Shown: in pieces, positions 49,437 through 57,956 of the stretch | Numbering within the stretch: position 1 is the stretch's first letter | Layout: each line of letters opens with the position of its first letter | Assembly (NCBI GenBank): GCA_020052415.1 | Contig: JAGVPB010000080.1 | Location: 1 to 64,000 of the forward strand | Source: Bacteroidales bacterium | GTDB lineage: Bacteria > Bacteroidota > Bacteroidia > Bacteroidales > JAADJA01 | Reading direction: 5' to 3' | Length of the DNA stretch: 64,000 bases | Made by a program: the position numbers and the translations under genes | The notes under the pieces: generated by a model | The model's input: the letters and a program-made list of their open reading frames with translations, nothing else | What the model was told of the DNA's origin: nothing | The model's database searches: none

Positions 49437-52400
49437 TCACTCTTTCATCACTACCACTTTATAGCTTTCAATCAATCCCGGTCCACTGACGATTAGAATG
49501 TATATTCCATTTTGAACAGGATGGCCCTTGTCATCTATACCGTTCCAGTGCAGGATTTTGGTTCCTTTGGTCAGATTACCGTGATAAAGCTGATGCATGG
49601 TTTGACCGGTTAAGTTGCGGATGGTGATATCGTAGATGCCTTGATGCTCAATTTCGAGAGAAATATTGATGTATTCTGACGCCGGGTTCGGGAAGACATT
49701 CCGGATGGTACCTGAGGCATTTTCCCCGGTGCCTACTGTGAGATCAAATGCGACAGTTCCTGATTGTGCCGATTCCTGCTGGCTATGATCCACTGTTGTC
49801 ACATAGAATTCGGTATAATCCCCGTTGTTTGAAATGTACTGGATTTGCCTGCCGATGGTTTCCGTAAGCAACTCCCAGTTCCCCGAGAGAACTGAGTAAT
49901 ATACATTGAAATGATCAAAGTCATTGATATCGGGCTGGCTCCATTCTACTGAAACCGAAAAGGGCGGACCGTCTGTCCACCAGATGTTAATTTCATCAGG
50001 TGGTGGTGGTACTGCATCTTCTGCGTCGAAGGTGATCTGTCCGTAACCGATAGGTGAAAAAATCTGGGGATTCAGGCACGGCCAGTAGCCATCAAAAGCA
50101 GTCGGGTCATCCAAAGTAAACATGAATAAACCGCTTTGATCCTGTGCATTGGGAGCGATCTTCCAGTTCGCATCAGTGCCTATGGGGATCACAAATTCAT
50201 AAACGATATGCCCTGTGGCATCTGAAACGGCTATTTGCGGATTTTCAATGAGGTAGGTATAACCCACACCTCCGTTATTATATATCGGTCTGAACCGGAT
50301 CACACTACCGCTCGCATAGTATGCTGCCCAGTAATTACCTTCCGTTGAGTCACCGATAGCAGGAAAAACGCCGTCGTTATTATCATCTATATAAAGAGCG
50401 ACCTCATCATGATCTTCAAGAACCGTATCGTTCTCATTGATGCTTGCAACATAAAGTTCCGTCATCGCCGCATTATTTTTGAAATACATGGTCACGCTTC
50501 CGACCGGGTTCGCAGTATTATCATATTTGCCAAGAAAATCAGAGGCATCCACAACATAAGCGTCATCCCATTCACCCGGAGTGATGGTTCCGTCAATGAC
50601 CGGCATGCTGCCCGGATAACTGGAAACTTCGTCCGTAATGAAGCCGTCGCACATCCAGCCGTCTGAAACATTTGAATACGGACTTTCCACCCCCGATTCA
50701 ATAATTCCTGTGACGGTATAATAATAAGTTGTGAGTGGCAATACATCATTGTCGGTGAAAATGAAAACCTGGTTCGAAACTGTAGCTAAAGGTTCATCAG
50801 GGAAAAGATCTTCCGGAATGGTTTTCCTGTAAATGTTGAATCCAAGCAAATCATCAGGATTGCTGCAATGCCAGACCATATCAATAGTCAGACCGGCACC
50901 TTTTGTTGCGATCAGGTCATAAGGAGGATTACCGGTTTCTTCAAGATTAAAATCTACTGTACTGATTTGTCCTTCGCTTACGGTTACATTTTCTACAGTT
51001 ACCGGGTAATATCCTATTTTGCTGGCGGTGACGCTGTAAGTGCCTTCAGGGACGTATTTAATTTCATAACTTCCGTCTGCTTTGCTCCGGTTGAAATATT
51101 TTTCCAATTCATTAATTACAACTTTCGCATTTGCATCATCGGCTGTATTTTCGAGGTCAACCAAACCTGCCACAATTCCTCCACCCGGGTCGGAATTTAT
51201 ATTATATAAAAAGCCACCGTTGCCAAACTCACGCATATGCACTGCTTTTCCTGTTACAGCACATAAGGTCCCATCGTCAGAAATGTCAACTGAAGCAAAG
51301 GATCCGGGTGTATTTATGGTAAAGATGGGAACTTCACTTTCTTTCCTGAAGAGAAAAAAGTCGGGTTTATTTTGGGCAAGTGGTCCCCAGCTTGCAGCTG
51401 CTATCAATGATCCGTCCTCGCTGAGGTCGATGGCACTGACTTCGTCGCCTGTCCCTGAGAAAACCCACAACGGAACAGGTGACCATGAATTGAACAGGTA
51501 AATTTCCCCATCGTAAGTTCCGTTGGCCATGAAAACAAGGCTTCCGGCAGCCACGGTGGTTCCGTCGCCCGAAACACCCATTCCAACTACCCACACAGAA
51601 GTTCCGCCGCCGGCAACCTTAAATGTCCATTTTTCCTCATAGGAATTTAAGGTTTCATTGTATTTGTACAAATAAGCATTGCCACTATAATCCCCGTTAA
51701 GGATTACACTTCCATCATTGCTCAAAGCCGGCGGGTTCTGGTTGGCATAAAATGCATCAAAAAGGACATCACCGCTGACACCATCAATCACCCACATTTT
51801 ATTAAAACCCGTATATTGGCAGAAAACCAGCCTCGATCCATCTCTGCTTGCTGTAAAAACCGTACCATCACCGGTGAAAGGAACTTCCCAAACGGGTGTG
51901 CTTTGTCCTATAGTATATGAGGATACATAAGCATTTCCCAATCCGTCATGGTTATTGTCGGCAACAAATAAAACAGTACCATCAGGGCTTAACTTCACTC
52001 CCATTACACTTCCTGTTACCGTTAGTTCCCAGAATACCACAGACGACGATTCCATAAAAACCTGGACGGTATTTCCAAATCCGGTTACGACCCATGCTCC
52101 GTCTTCCGTCATATCAATAGGCCATTCCCAATCAGTTATAATAAATTGCTCCCATAACGGACTGGAACTATTGCCATACATTGATATCCGCTGGTCATTG
52201 AGCCACCAGGAGGTAAATGTCTGACCTGTTTGTGATGACACTTTTACTCTTGAACCAACGGCTGCAGCATCAGTAAACTGCCAGTTAATGCCTACTTCCT
52301 TTACCTGATTCGGCACTATTTGAACCGGAACCCCGGATGTCTTCGAATCCTGCCGGATATTCTTTGTAATACCCGCTTCAGGATCGGTTTCCGATTTGAT

Positions 52401-52484
52401 TTGTTTGTGTACCGGATTTTGTCCTGATGCTGAAATGACTATCATCGAAAGGAAAAGGCTGGTAAGTAGAGTTAAATTTTTCAT
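49437..52484 (-). CDS. Large exported protein: beta-propeller, regulatory-like and DOMON-like domains, T9SS type A
   Basis: A 1015-residue exported protein. Residues about 100-430 form a WD40/quinoprotein-like propeller (VTGSVMGVKLSPDGTVLFVADN, FTASRDGSRLVFCQY, SAIDLSEDGSLIAAASWG, SVDISDDGTLCAVTG). A carboxypeptidase regulatory-like domain (AKVVINELEKYFNRSKADGSYEIKYVPEGTYSVTASKIGYYPV) and an Fn3-like segment follow. A CBM9/DOMON-like domain is at about 615-800 (PVIDGTITPGEWDDAYVVD, TELYVASINENDTVLEDHDEVALYIDDNNDG). The end is a type A sorting domain (NVFPNPASEYINISL, IRNLTGQTMHQLY, DDKGHPVQNGIYILIV, SYKVVVMKE). It has a textbook promoter (52528-52558). It is probably displayed on the surface; catalytic activity is not apparent. 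Confidence 0.8.
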   Translation of the reverse strand: MKNLTLLTSLFLSMIVISASGQNPVHKQIKSETDPEAGITKNIRQDSKTSGVPVQIVPNQVKEVGINWQFTDAAAVGSRVKVSSQTGQTFTSWWLNDQRISMYGNSSSPLWEQFIITDWEWPIDMTEDGAWVVTGFGNTVQVFMESSSVVFWELTVTGSVMGVKLSPDGTVLFVADNNHDGLGNAYVSSYTIGQSTPVWEVPFTGDGTVFTASRDGSRLVFCQYTGFNKMWVIDGVSGDVLFDAFYANQNPPALSNDGSVILNGDYSGNAYLYKYNETLNSYEEKWTFKVAGGGTSVWVVGMGVSGDGTTVAAGSLVFMANGTYDGEIYLFNSWSPVPLWVFSGTGDEVSAIDLSEDGSLIAAASWGPLAQNKPDFFLFRKESEVPIFTINTPGSFASVDISDDGTLCAVTGKAVHMREFGNGGFLYNINSDPGGGIVAGLVDLENTADDANAKVVINELEKYFNRSKADGSYEIKYVPEGTYSVTASKIGYYPVTVENVTVSEGQISTVDFNLEETGNPPYDLIATKGAGLTIDMVWHCSNPDDLLGFNIYRKTIPEDLFPDEPLATVSNQVFIFTDNDVLPLTTYYYTVTGIIESGVESPYSNVSDGWMCDGFITDEVSSYPGSMPVIDGTITPGEWDDAYVVDASDFLGKYDNTANPVGSVTMYFKNNAAMTELYVASINENDTVLEDHDEVALYIDDNNDGVFPAIGDSTEGNYWAAYYASGSVIRFRPIYNNGGVGYTYLIENPQIAVSDATGHIVYEFVIPIGTDANWKIAPNAQDQSGLFMFTLDDPTAFDGYWPCLNPQIFSPIGYGQITFDAEDAVPPPPDEINIWWTDGPPFSVSVEWSQPDINDFDHFNVYYSVLSGNWELLTETIGRQIQYISNNGDYTEFYVTTVDHSQQESAQSGTVAFDLTVGTGENASGTIRNVFPNPASEYINISLEIEHQGIYDITIRNLTGQTMHQLYHGNLTKGTKILHWNGIDDKGHPVQNGIYILIVSGPGLIESYKVVVMKE

Positions 52485-52527
52485 AAGTTTTTTATTACTT
52501 TAATTTTTCATGATTTCAACAACTCAG

Positions 52528-52558
52528 CAAATCTAAAGTTTTTAATTATTGCCACAAA
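52528..52558 (-). promoter_or_regulatory. Bacteroidota-type promoter for the propeller/T9SS gene
   Basis: On the minus strand TTTG (52555-52558), 19 bases, then TAGATTTG (52528-52535), a perfect match to TTTG-N19-TAnnTTTG. The ATG at 52484 lies about 44 bases downstream. Confidence 0.7.
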
Positions 52559-52647
52559 AACTCAAAGACACGAAGGTACACAAAAATGTGAAAACTTAAA
52601 TTCAGGAAATAAATCTTTCCCTTTTACACAAAACAAGTTGTAATTAT

Positions 52648-52677
52648 TTTGTTCTGTATTGAAATATTTTACTTTCG
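52648..52677 (+). promoter_or_regulatory. Promoter for the class V aminotransferase gene
   Basis: TTTG (52648-52651), 18 bases, then TACTTTCG (52670-52677), one mismatch to TAnnTTTG. The ATG is at 52698. It is divergent from the promoter at 52528-52558. Confidence 0.55.
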
Positions 52678-52697
52678 CATCCTGAAAATTTTTCTTT

Positions 52698-53930
52698 ATG
52701 GTTAATCCCGATATGCAATTCATTCGTTCTCAGTTTCCTGCTTTATCAGGCGAATGGACCTATTTCGATAATGCAGGTGGTACGCAGGTGGCACAGCAGG
52801 TTGGTGAACGGATTCAGGATTATTTATACCATACCAATGTTCAGTTGGGTGCGACTTATGAAATTTCGGGGATGGCAGCAGAGAGGATTTCCGAATCACA
52901 GAAAACCTGGGCGGAGGTGATCAATGCGGCACACCCCTCAGAAGTGATATTCGGCCCTTCAACCACGGTTCTTTTACAAAATCTTTCGCGATCACTGGGA
53001 CAGCTTTTTGAACCGGGTGACGAAATCATTGTAACAAATTTCGACCATGAAGCCAATATTGGCCCCTGGGTGAATATGGAAAAAAGCGGTATGCATATCA
53101 GGGTTTGGGAATTAAATAAAGACACTCTGCTTCCTGACCTTGACCGGTTGAAACACCTGATGAGCCGGAAAACAAAACTAGTTGCCTTTTCCCATGTGTC
53201 GAATATTCTGGGAACCATCATTCCGGTTAAGGAAATTACATCTATTATTCATGAGCATGGAGCGCTGGTTTGTGTTGACGGGGTTGCCTGTGCTCCTCAC
53301 CGGATGCCTGATGTGAGCGACCTGGATGTTGATTTTTATGTGTTCAGTTTGTACAAGGTATTTGGCCCTCATTATTCCCTTCTTTACGGGAAACAAAAGC
53401 ATCTGGAGATCATGCCGGGAATCGGCCACTTTTTTATCGGTGAAGATGAAATTCCCTACAAGCTTCAGCCAGGAAATGTAAATTTTGAATTGACATTCGG
53501 CTCACCCGGAATTATTGATTATTTCAATAGTGTTTATCACCATCATTTTAACGGGTTGAATGTAAATCTGCGGTCAAAGATCAATGAGGTTTACAGGATG
53601 ATAGCGGACCATGAACAAATCCTTGCTTCCAGATTGCTTGAATTTTTGAAAATTAAAAAAAATATTCGAACCATAGGTGAGACCTCGGCGCATAAAAATA
53701 TCAGGGTCCCGACTATTTCTTTTGTAGTCGAAGGCCGTAAAAGCAGTGAAATTCCCTTGTTGGTTGATCCTCATAAAATTGGAATCCGGTTTGGACATTT
53801 TTATGCAAAGCGGCTGATTGACTATCTTGGATTGGCAGAAAACGATGGCGTGGTTAGGGTTAGCATGGTACATTACAATACGGTTGAAGAAGTTGACAGG
53901 CTGATCAGGGTTCTGTATGAAGTGATTTGA
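52698..53930 (+). CDS. Cysteine desulfurase-like class V aminotransferase
   Basis: A 410-residue PLP enzyme of fold type I. Motifs seen: YFDNAGGTQVAQQVGERI near the N-terminus, the cofactor block VTNFDHEANIGPW, LVAFSHVSNILGTIIPVKEI, VCVDGVACAPHRMPDVSDLDVDFYVFSLYKVFGPH, where the Lys of SLYK should form the Schiff base, and IRFGHFYAKRL near the C-terminus. The NAGGTQ start and SLYKVFGPH match the VC1184-like subfamily of cysteine desulfurase-type proteins rather than IscS or SufS. No Fe-S assembly genes are adjacent, so substrate and role are unsure. The gene stands alone with its own promoter. Confidence 0.82.
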   Translation: MVNPDMQFIRSQFPALSGEWTYFDNAGGTQVAQQVGERIQDYLYHTNVQLGATYEISGMAAERISESQKTWAEVINAAHPSEVIFGPSTTVLLQNLSRSLGQLFEPGDEIIVTNFDHEANIGPWVNMEKSGMHIRVWELNKDTLLPDLDRLKHLMSRKTKLVAFSHVSNILGTIIPVKEITSIIHEHGALVCVDGVACAPHRMPDVSDLDVDFYVFSLYKVFGPHYSLLYGKQKHLEIMPGIGHFFIGEDEIPYKLQPGNVNFELTFGSPGIIDYFNSVYHHHFNGLNVNLRSKINEVYRMIADHEQILASRLLEFLKIKKNIRTIGETSAHKNIRVPTISFVVEGRKSSEIPLLVDPHKIGIRFGHFYAKRLIDYLGLAENDGVVRVSMVHYNTVEEVDRLIRVLYEVI

Positions 53931-53981
53931 AATATTGCCAGTTATAGTTAAAGTCAGGTGAATGATCGGATTCTTTATTTT

Positions 53982-54437
53982 TCATTTTTTGGGAAGGTAA
54001 TCCCACAACACATTCACAATTTTCCACTTATCACCAAACCGCGCCAGATGGCAATAATCCATAAACCCATATTTGGTGTTCCAGGCTTTTACGCTCGCCA
54101 CATTTCCGGTAATGTCGAGGATATTTACATACAAAACAAAAGCCTAATCCGGTGTTTGGTCCGGCATACGGACTCCTTTTGTATTGTTTCTTGTTGCCTG
54201 CACAAGTAATGAAGCGCTCATTTCCGAAATAAAATAATTTCCAGACTCATCGTGCATGACAACCCGCTTGGCCAGTTCAGGGGAGACAGCCTTTAAAACC
54301 CGATCGGCATTACCGGTCTGCCATCCTTCCACATAATCGCGGGCAGCCTGCTCAATGGCAAGCGAATCGGCAGTTGTCTGAGCCTGGAGAGTAAACAGAA
54401 AGGTAATCATAATTGAGCAAGTTAAAATAGTTTTCAT
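53982..54437 (-). pseudogene. Lumazine-binding-like (NTF2-fold) exported protein broken by one in-frame amber codon
   Basis: Signal peptide MKTILTCSIMITFLFTLQAQ followed by an NTF2-like domain (DSLAIEQAARDYVEGWQTGNADRVLKAVSPELAKRVV). The frame stops at TAG 54146-54144. It then continues without a shift through VNILDITGNVASVKAW, KYGFMDYCHLARFGDKWKIVNVLWDYLPKK to TGA at 53984-53982. The second part is the expected conserved C-terminal half of the Lumazine_bd_2 family. The break is thus a single nonsense change, possibly from a CAG Gln codon. As it stands the gene would give a 97-residue truncated product. The coding remainder is intact, which points to recent decay or a base error. Confidence 0.85.
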
Positions 54438-54489
54438 TGTTCTTGTTTTTAAATTTATCTTCGATTATTAACTTTTCTATCTTTTCAAT

Positions 54490-54609
54490 AATAATACCAT
54501 CCAAGGATTATAATGACTGCCAGTGGCTTACAGACCGAATCAAAGTGAGAAATTGTACTTTATCGTACACAGCATGTACTGATATTGGACATAATACCGA
54601 TGTGATTTA
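54490..54609. repeat. 120-bp direct repeat, left copy
   Basis: Begins AATAATACCATCCAA and ends GTGATTTA. It matches 55421-55539 with scattered mismatches, including the conserved stretches CAGTGGCTTACAGACCGAAT and TTGTACTTTATCG. Same orientation as the right copy, and the pair brackets the transposase unit. Confidence 0.85.
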
Positions 54610-54641
54610 TTCCTGACTTCTGACGTTTAGTGCGGTTTAAG

Positions 54642-54670
54642 TTTCCGCCTCCGCCATTGCGGATTGGAAA
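54642..54670. repeat. REP-like short imperfect hairpin
   Basis: TTTCC (54642-54646) pairs with GGAAA (54666-54670), and internal CCGC pairs with GCGG around a four-base loop. It lies between the left direct repeat and the transposase gene and resembles the imperfect palindromes recognised by Y1 transposases of the REP-associated type. Confidence 0.5.
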
Positions 54671-54750
54671 CAGATCACAGTGAATCTAAAATAAACCTTA
54701 TTATTTTATAAACCTTAGTAGAATATGTTTGTATAAGGATTAAAACCTTA

Positions 54751-55197
54751 TTACCTTATTTTGGGTTTCAGTGTTTTCTGATATTCATGAAGAAACTCAT
54801 TGTATTCTTCTTCAAAGGTTTTTATTCGATGATGTTCATGTTGATTTAGGATATACTGACAAATGTGATTAATATCCTTTTTTGAAACTGAAAACGCTGA
54901 GGCAGACTGCTGCCATGCAAACTTACCCTGGCAAAGTTTATTTTCAGTAATAAAACGTTCAGAACTATTAGCGATTACCGATGCGATATATTCTTCAGAA
55001 ACAGCAGGTGAGCGGGAAATCAAAAAATGTACATGCTCTGGATTGGCATAAATAGCATACATCTTACAATTATTATTGTTTACAATTCCGGTAATGTACT
55101 TTTCAATCCTTTCACGGTTTGTGGAAGTTATCAACTTTGTCCGCTTTTCGGTTACCAGTACAAAATGAGTGTATAGGTTGTTATATTCAATTTTCAT
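54751..55197 (-). CDS. IS200-like Y1 (HUH) transposase, REP-associated type
   Basis: Start set at ATG 55197, giving a 148-residue protein, the usual size; the longer frame upstream is leader sequence. The HUH motif is HVH in YANPEHVHFLISRSP near residue 57. The catalytic tyrosine candidate is in HICQYILNQHEHHRIKTFEEEYNEFL near residue 120. KFAWQQSASAFSVSK matches the conserved WQxGYGAFSxS block of this Bacteroidota group. It would cut and join single-stranded DNA at hairpins. No TnpB is present. The 20/21-base inverted repeat flanks the gene closely, with its 3' copy overlapping the last coding codons, and could also form a transcript hairpin masking the start. Confidence 0.85.
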   Translation of the reverse strand: MKIEYNNLYTHFVLVTEKRTKLITSTNRERIEKYITGIVNNNNCKMYAIYANPEHVHFLISRSPAVSEEYIASVIANSSERFITENKLCQGKFAWQQSASAFSVSKKDINHICQYILNQHEHHRIKTFEEEYNEFLHEYQKTLKPKIR

Positions 55198-55420
55198 ATT
55201 GACAAAAATAAGGTAATAAGGTTGTGCAAATTTAGGATTTCTCCCTGTTACTAAGGTTAGAGACATAAAATAAGGTTTGATGGACTTTTCAAATAGAAAA
55301 CATGCTATAAAAATAGCCGATAGTGCGATAAAACTCAAAAATGTCAATTATATATCACTAATAATCAGCTACTTGAAAAGTCGTTCAGGCTAAAATTCAA
55401 AAAGCGTCAGAAGTCAGGAC

Positions 55421-55539
55421 AATAATACCATCCAAAGGAAACCTGACACTCAGTGGCTTACAGACCGAATCACAGTAAGAAGTTGTACTTTATCGTTCAC
55501 AGCGTGTACTGATAATGGACATTATACCGACGTGATTTA
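55421..55539. repeat. 120-bp direct repeat, right copy
   Basis: Counterpart of 54490-54609 in the same orientation, beginning AATAATACCATCCAA and ending GTGATTTA. Differences from the left copy are scattered substitutions, so the copies are not freshly duplicated. Confidence 0.85.
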
Positions 55540-55589
55540 GGTAACCGTCCATCCAAAAATGAATTCTTCCAGCCAGGCAAATCATATTA

Positions 55590-57956
55590 TCAGAATTCAA
55601 TTCTGTAGTTGAGCACAGGTATCATACCGACCATATTTACCTGAACCATTTCTCCGGTTTCTGCATTGTAATACTCATCCCAAATGTTTAAGCGGTTTGT
55701 AAGGTTCTGAATATCCAGTGAAACAACCCATGACCAGGTCGGATTGTTCTTCCTGAAACTGATGCCGATATCAACCCTGAAATAATCCGGAGCTTTTGTT
55801 TCAAACGCCCTTTCATAGATCCTGATATCATCATTCTGCGCCTTCGATGCCGCAAGGTCAACCGGAACTGTCCGGTATCCACCGCGCCACATCGTGCGGA
55901 TATTCGTTCCGATTATATTTTGTTTGCTCTTACCCACTTTAAATTCTTTTCCGCCAACAAGATTAAAGATATACTTGCTGTTAAACATAGTGTTTCTTTC
56001 AATCCCGTCGGGCATGGTATATTTTGATTCAAACACCGAGGCTGTTGCAAGCATATACCAGCTTTTTGAAAAGAATTTTTCCAAAGTCAATTCCGAACCA
56101 TAATTGCGTCCTGTCCCTTCGTTCACAAATTTTTCGTTCGTAAAGCCACTTCCAAAATTCAAAGAACAAAGTACATTGGTTGTGTCATCCGGCTTGACAG
56201 GTACATCGTATAAATATTGATAATAAATCTCGGCTTTCAGCCTGAAATCTTTGGCAAAATTCCAGTTGTAACCTAAAACTCCATGAACAGCTTTTGTAAT
56301 TTTTACATTCTTGTTCGGATTTATGATTGAACCGTCATCTAATTGTTTTTCCGCAAGATATATGGAAACAGGCTCGGGTTTGCTATGCATTCCTGTACCG
56401 AAATTTATCGTGTGGGTTTCGTTTATTTTCCATTTGAGGCCAAAACGGGGTTCAACGGCATAGTCATTATTTAATGCAATATAGGTGTAATGTAAGCCCG
56501 AATTGATGTCAAGATTCTCATTTATGCGATGCTGCCATTGAATGTAAGATTCATAAAGGTTTGTACTTCCGTTATTGTCAATCAGCTTCTCCAGGATTTC
56601 TGTTTCATAGTCATAATCCAGCATTTTGAAATCAAAACTTTTATTGTGATATATCAATCCTATCCTGAGCACATTTTTAGCATTGAACTTATGATTTACA
56701 AATGAACTAATACTAAAAGTATTGTAAATAAAATCTTCATTTGTGATTAAAGAGGGTACAAAATCATAACTTAAAGAATCTTCTGAAAGGTTGTTTTTTG
56801 TATAAGAGTAGGCCGCAACGGTTTTTATATAAGTCTTCCTGTTTTTAAACAGATAATTGTGGGTTACACCTGTAATCCCAATGGTATGTTTTTCGGAATC
56901 CTCATAAGCATCCGACCTGTATTTCCATTCTGATGTATCCCTTATGGTAGTGGAGCCTGCAGCGCTGATTCCGCCAAGTCCCCAGATTGACAGATATCCA
57001 GCCTTCTTAGTAGGAATATATACCTTAAATGATAAATCCTGCCATTCGGGAGCTATATCACCTCCGCTGATGGCAATCCCTGCTTTATTTAATAATTCCA
57101 AAGTCGAATACCTGTAATTAAACAAATAAGATGCTTCTGATCCTCTTTTAAAAGGCCCCTCTGCTGAAGCCTGTGCTCCCATAATTCCAAACTGGAGGGC
57201 ATATTCATTTTTTTCATAATTCCCCCTTCGCAGGTTCAGATCGAAAACACCCGATAAGGCATTTCCGTATTCAGCCGGAAAAGCGCCCGTGAAAAAGTCG
57301 GAGTTTGCCAGAACCTGGGTGCTTAAAGCACAAACACCGCCACCTGAACCGCCTTCGCCATTGCTGAAATGATTTGGATTCGGTATTTCAATGCCTTCCA
57401 TCCGCCAAAGCATACCTCTGGGCGAATTTCCCCTGATGACAAGTTCATTGTTTTCATCGTCCGCCGATGATACGCCGGCAAACGACTGAGCAGTCCTTCC
57501 CGGATCATTTATGCCTGCCGCAATGCGTGATGTTGACTCGACGGTGAGCTGCGTTGCGCTGACAGTAGCCATTTGATTTATGGCTTCGCCTTTATCCTTA
57601 TTTGCTACAACGATAACTTCTGCAAGTTTTGTTACCGATTCTTTCATTGCTATGTTCAACACTACTTCGCGGCCTGTTCCGACCAGTACCTCATTTAAAT
57701 AAACTTTTTCGTATCCCAGATATGAAACTTCAAAGCTTTGCCGTCCCGCAGGCACTTTTTCAAGCCTGAAATTACCTTCCATGTCCGAGGTTGTTCCTAT
57801 CAGTGGGTCTGACCCGACAAGGATTATTGCCGCGCCGGGCAGCGTAACCTGGTTATCTGCATCTGTGATTTGTCCTTTAACCGTTTGCGTATAATCCTGT
57901 GCAAACAGTATTGCCGAAATTATTCCGGCAACTATTGTCATTGTTACTTTCTTCAT
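55590..57956 (-). CDS. TonB-dependent receptor, internal start (alternative to the fused frame)
   Basis: From ATG 57956: signal peptide, a carboxypeptidase regulatory-like domain (QTVKGQITDADNQVTLPGAAIILVGSDPLIGTTSDMEGNFRLEKVPAGRQSFEVSYLGYEKV), then a plug domain (TSRIAAGINDPGRTAQSFAGVSSADDENNELVIRGNSPRGMLWRMEGIEIPNPNHF, PAEYGNALSGVFDLNLRRG). A 22-strand-type barrel follows, ending LNYRIEF with a terminal Phe. Length of 788 residues is normal for the family. The leader AAAAGTAAAACT before the ATG resembles other start regions here and could allow separate initiation. Substrate unknown; control by the AraC-type regulator upstream is possible. Confidence 0.75.
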   Translation of the reverse strand: MKKVTMTIVAGIISAILFAQDYTQTVKGQITDADNQVTLPGAAIILVGSDPLIGTTSDMEGNFRLEKVPAGRQSFEVSYLGYEKVYLNEVLVGTGREVVLNIAMKESVTKLAEVIVVANKDKGEAINQMATVSATQLTVESTSRIAAGINDPGRTAQSFAGVSSADDENNELVIRGNSPRGMLWRMEGIEIPNPNHFSNGEGGSGGGVCALSTQVLANSDFFTGAFPAEYGNALSGVFDLNLRRGNYEKNEYALQFGIMGAQASAEGPFKRGSEASYLFNYRYSTLELLNKAGIAISGGDIAPEWQDLSFKVYIPTKKAGYLSIWGLGGISAAGSTTIRDTSEWKYRSDAYEDSEKHTIGITGVTHNYLFKNRKTYIKTVAAYSYTKNNLSEDSLSYDFVPSLITNEDFIYNTFSISSFVNHKFNAKNVLRIGLIYHNKSFDFKMLDYDYETEILEKLIDNNGSTNLYESYIQWQHRINENLDINSGLHYTYIALNNDYAVEPRFGLKWKINETHTINFGTGMHSKPEPVSIYLAEKQLDDGSIINPNKNVKITKAVHGVLGYNWNFAKDFRLKAEIYYQYLYDVPVKPDDTTNVLCSLNFGSGFTNEKFVNEGTGRNYGSELTLEKFFSKSWYMLATASVFESKYTMPDGIERNTMFNSKYIFNLVGGKEFKVGKSKQNIIGTNIRTMWRGGYRTVPVDLAASKAQNDDIRIYERAFETKAPDYFRVDIGISFRKNNPTWSWVVSLDIQNLTNRLNIWDEYYNAETGEMVQVNMVGMIPVLNYRIEF

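Larger units (their letters stand above)
54490..55539. mobile_element. Nested-repeat element with IS200-like transposase
   Basis: From outside to inside: 120-bp direct repeats (54490-54609, 55421-55539); perfect 15-base inverted repeats TCCTGACTTCTGACG (54611-54625) and its complement (55405-55419); a 20/21-base inverted repeat AACCTTATTACCTTATTTTG (54744-54763 and 55203-55223) immediately flanking the coding region; and the Y1 transposase gene. IS200/IS605 elements normally lack terminal inverted repeats, so the symmetrical design is unusual. Either the transposase is a domesticated REP-associated enzyme whose own repeats are here, or several insertions are superimposed. Confidence 0.65.

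Noticed and set aside
53982-54437. Amber recoding, e.g. pyrrolysine
   Set aside because: No pyrrolysine genes or suppressor tRNA are present, and a simple nonsense change explains the data.
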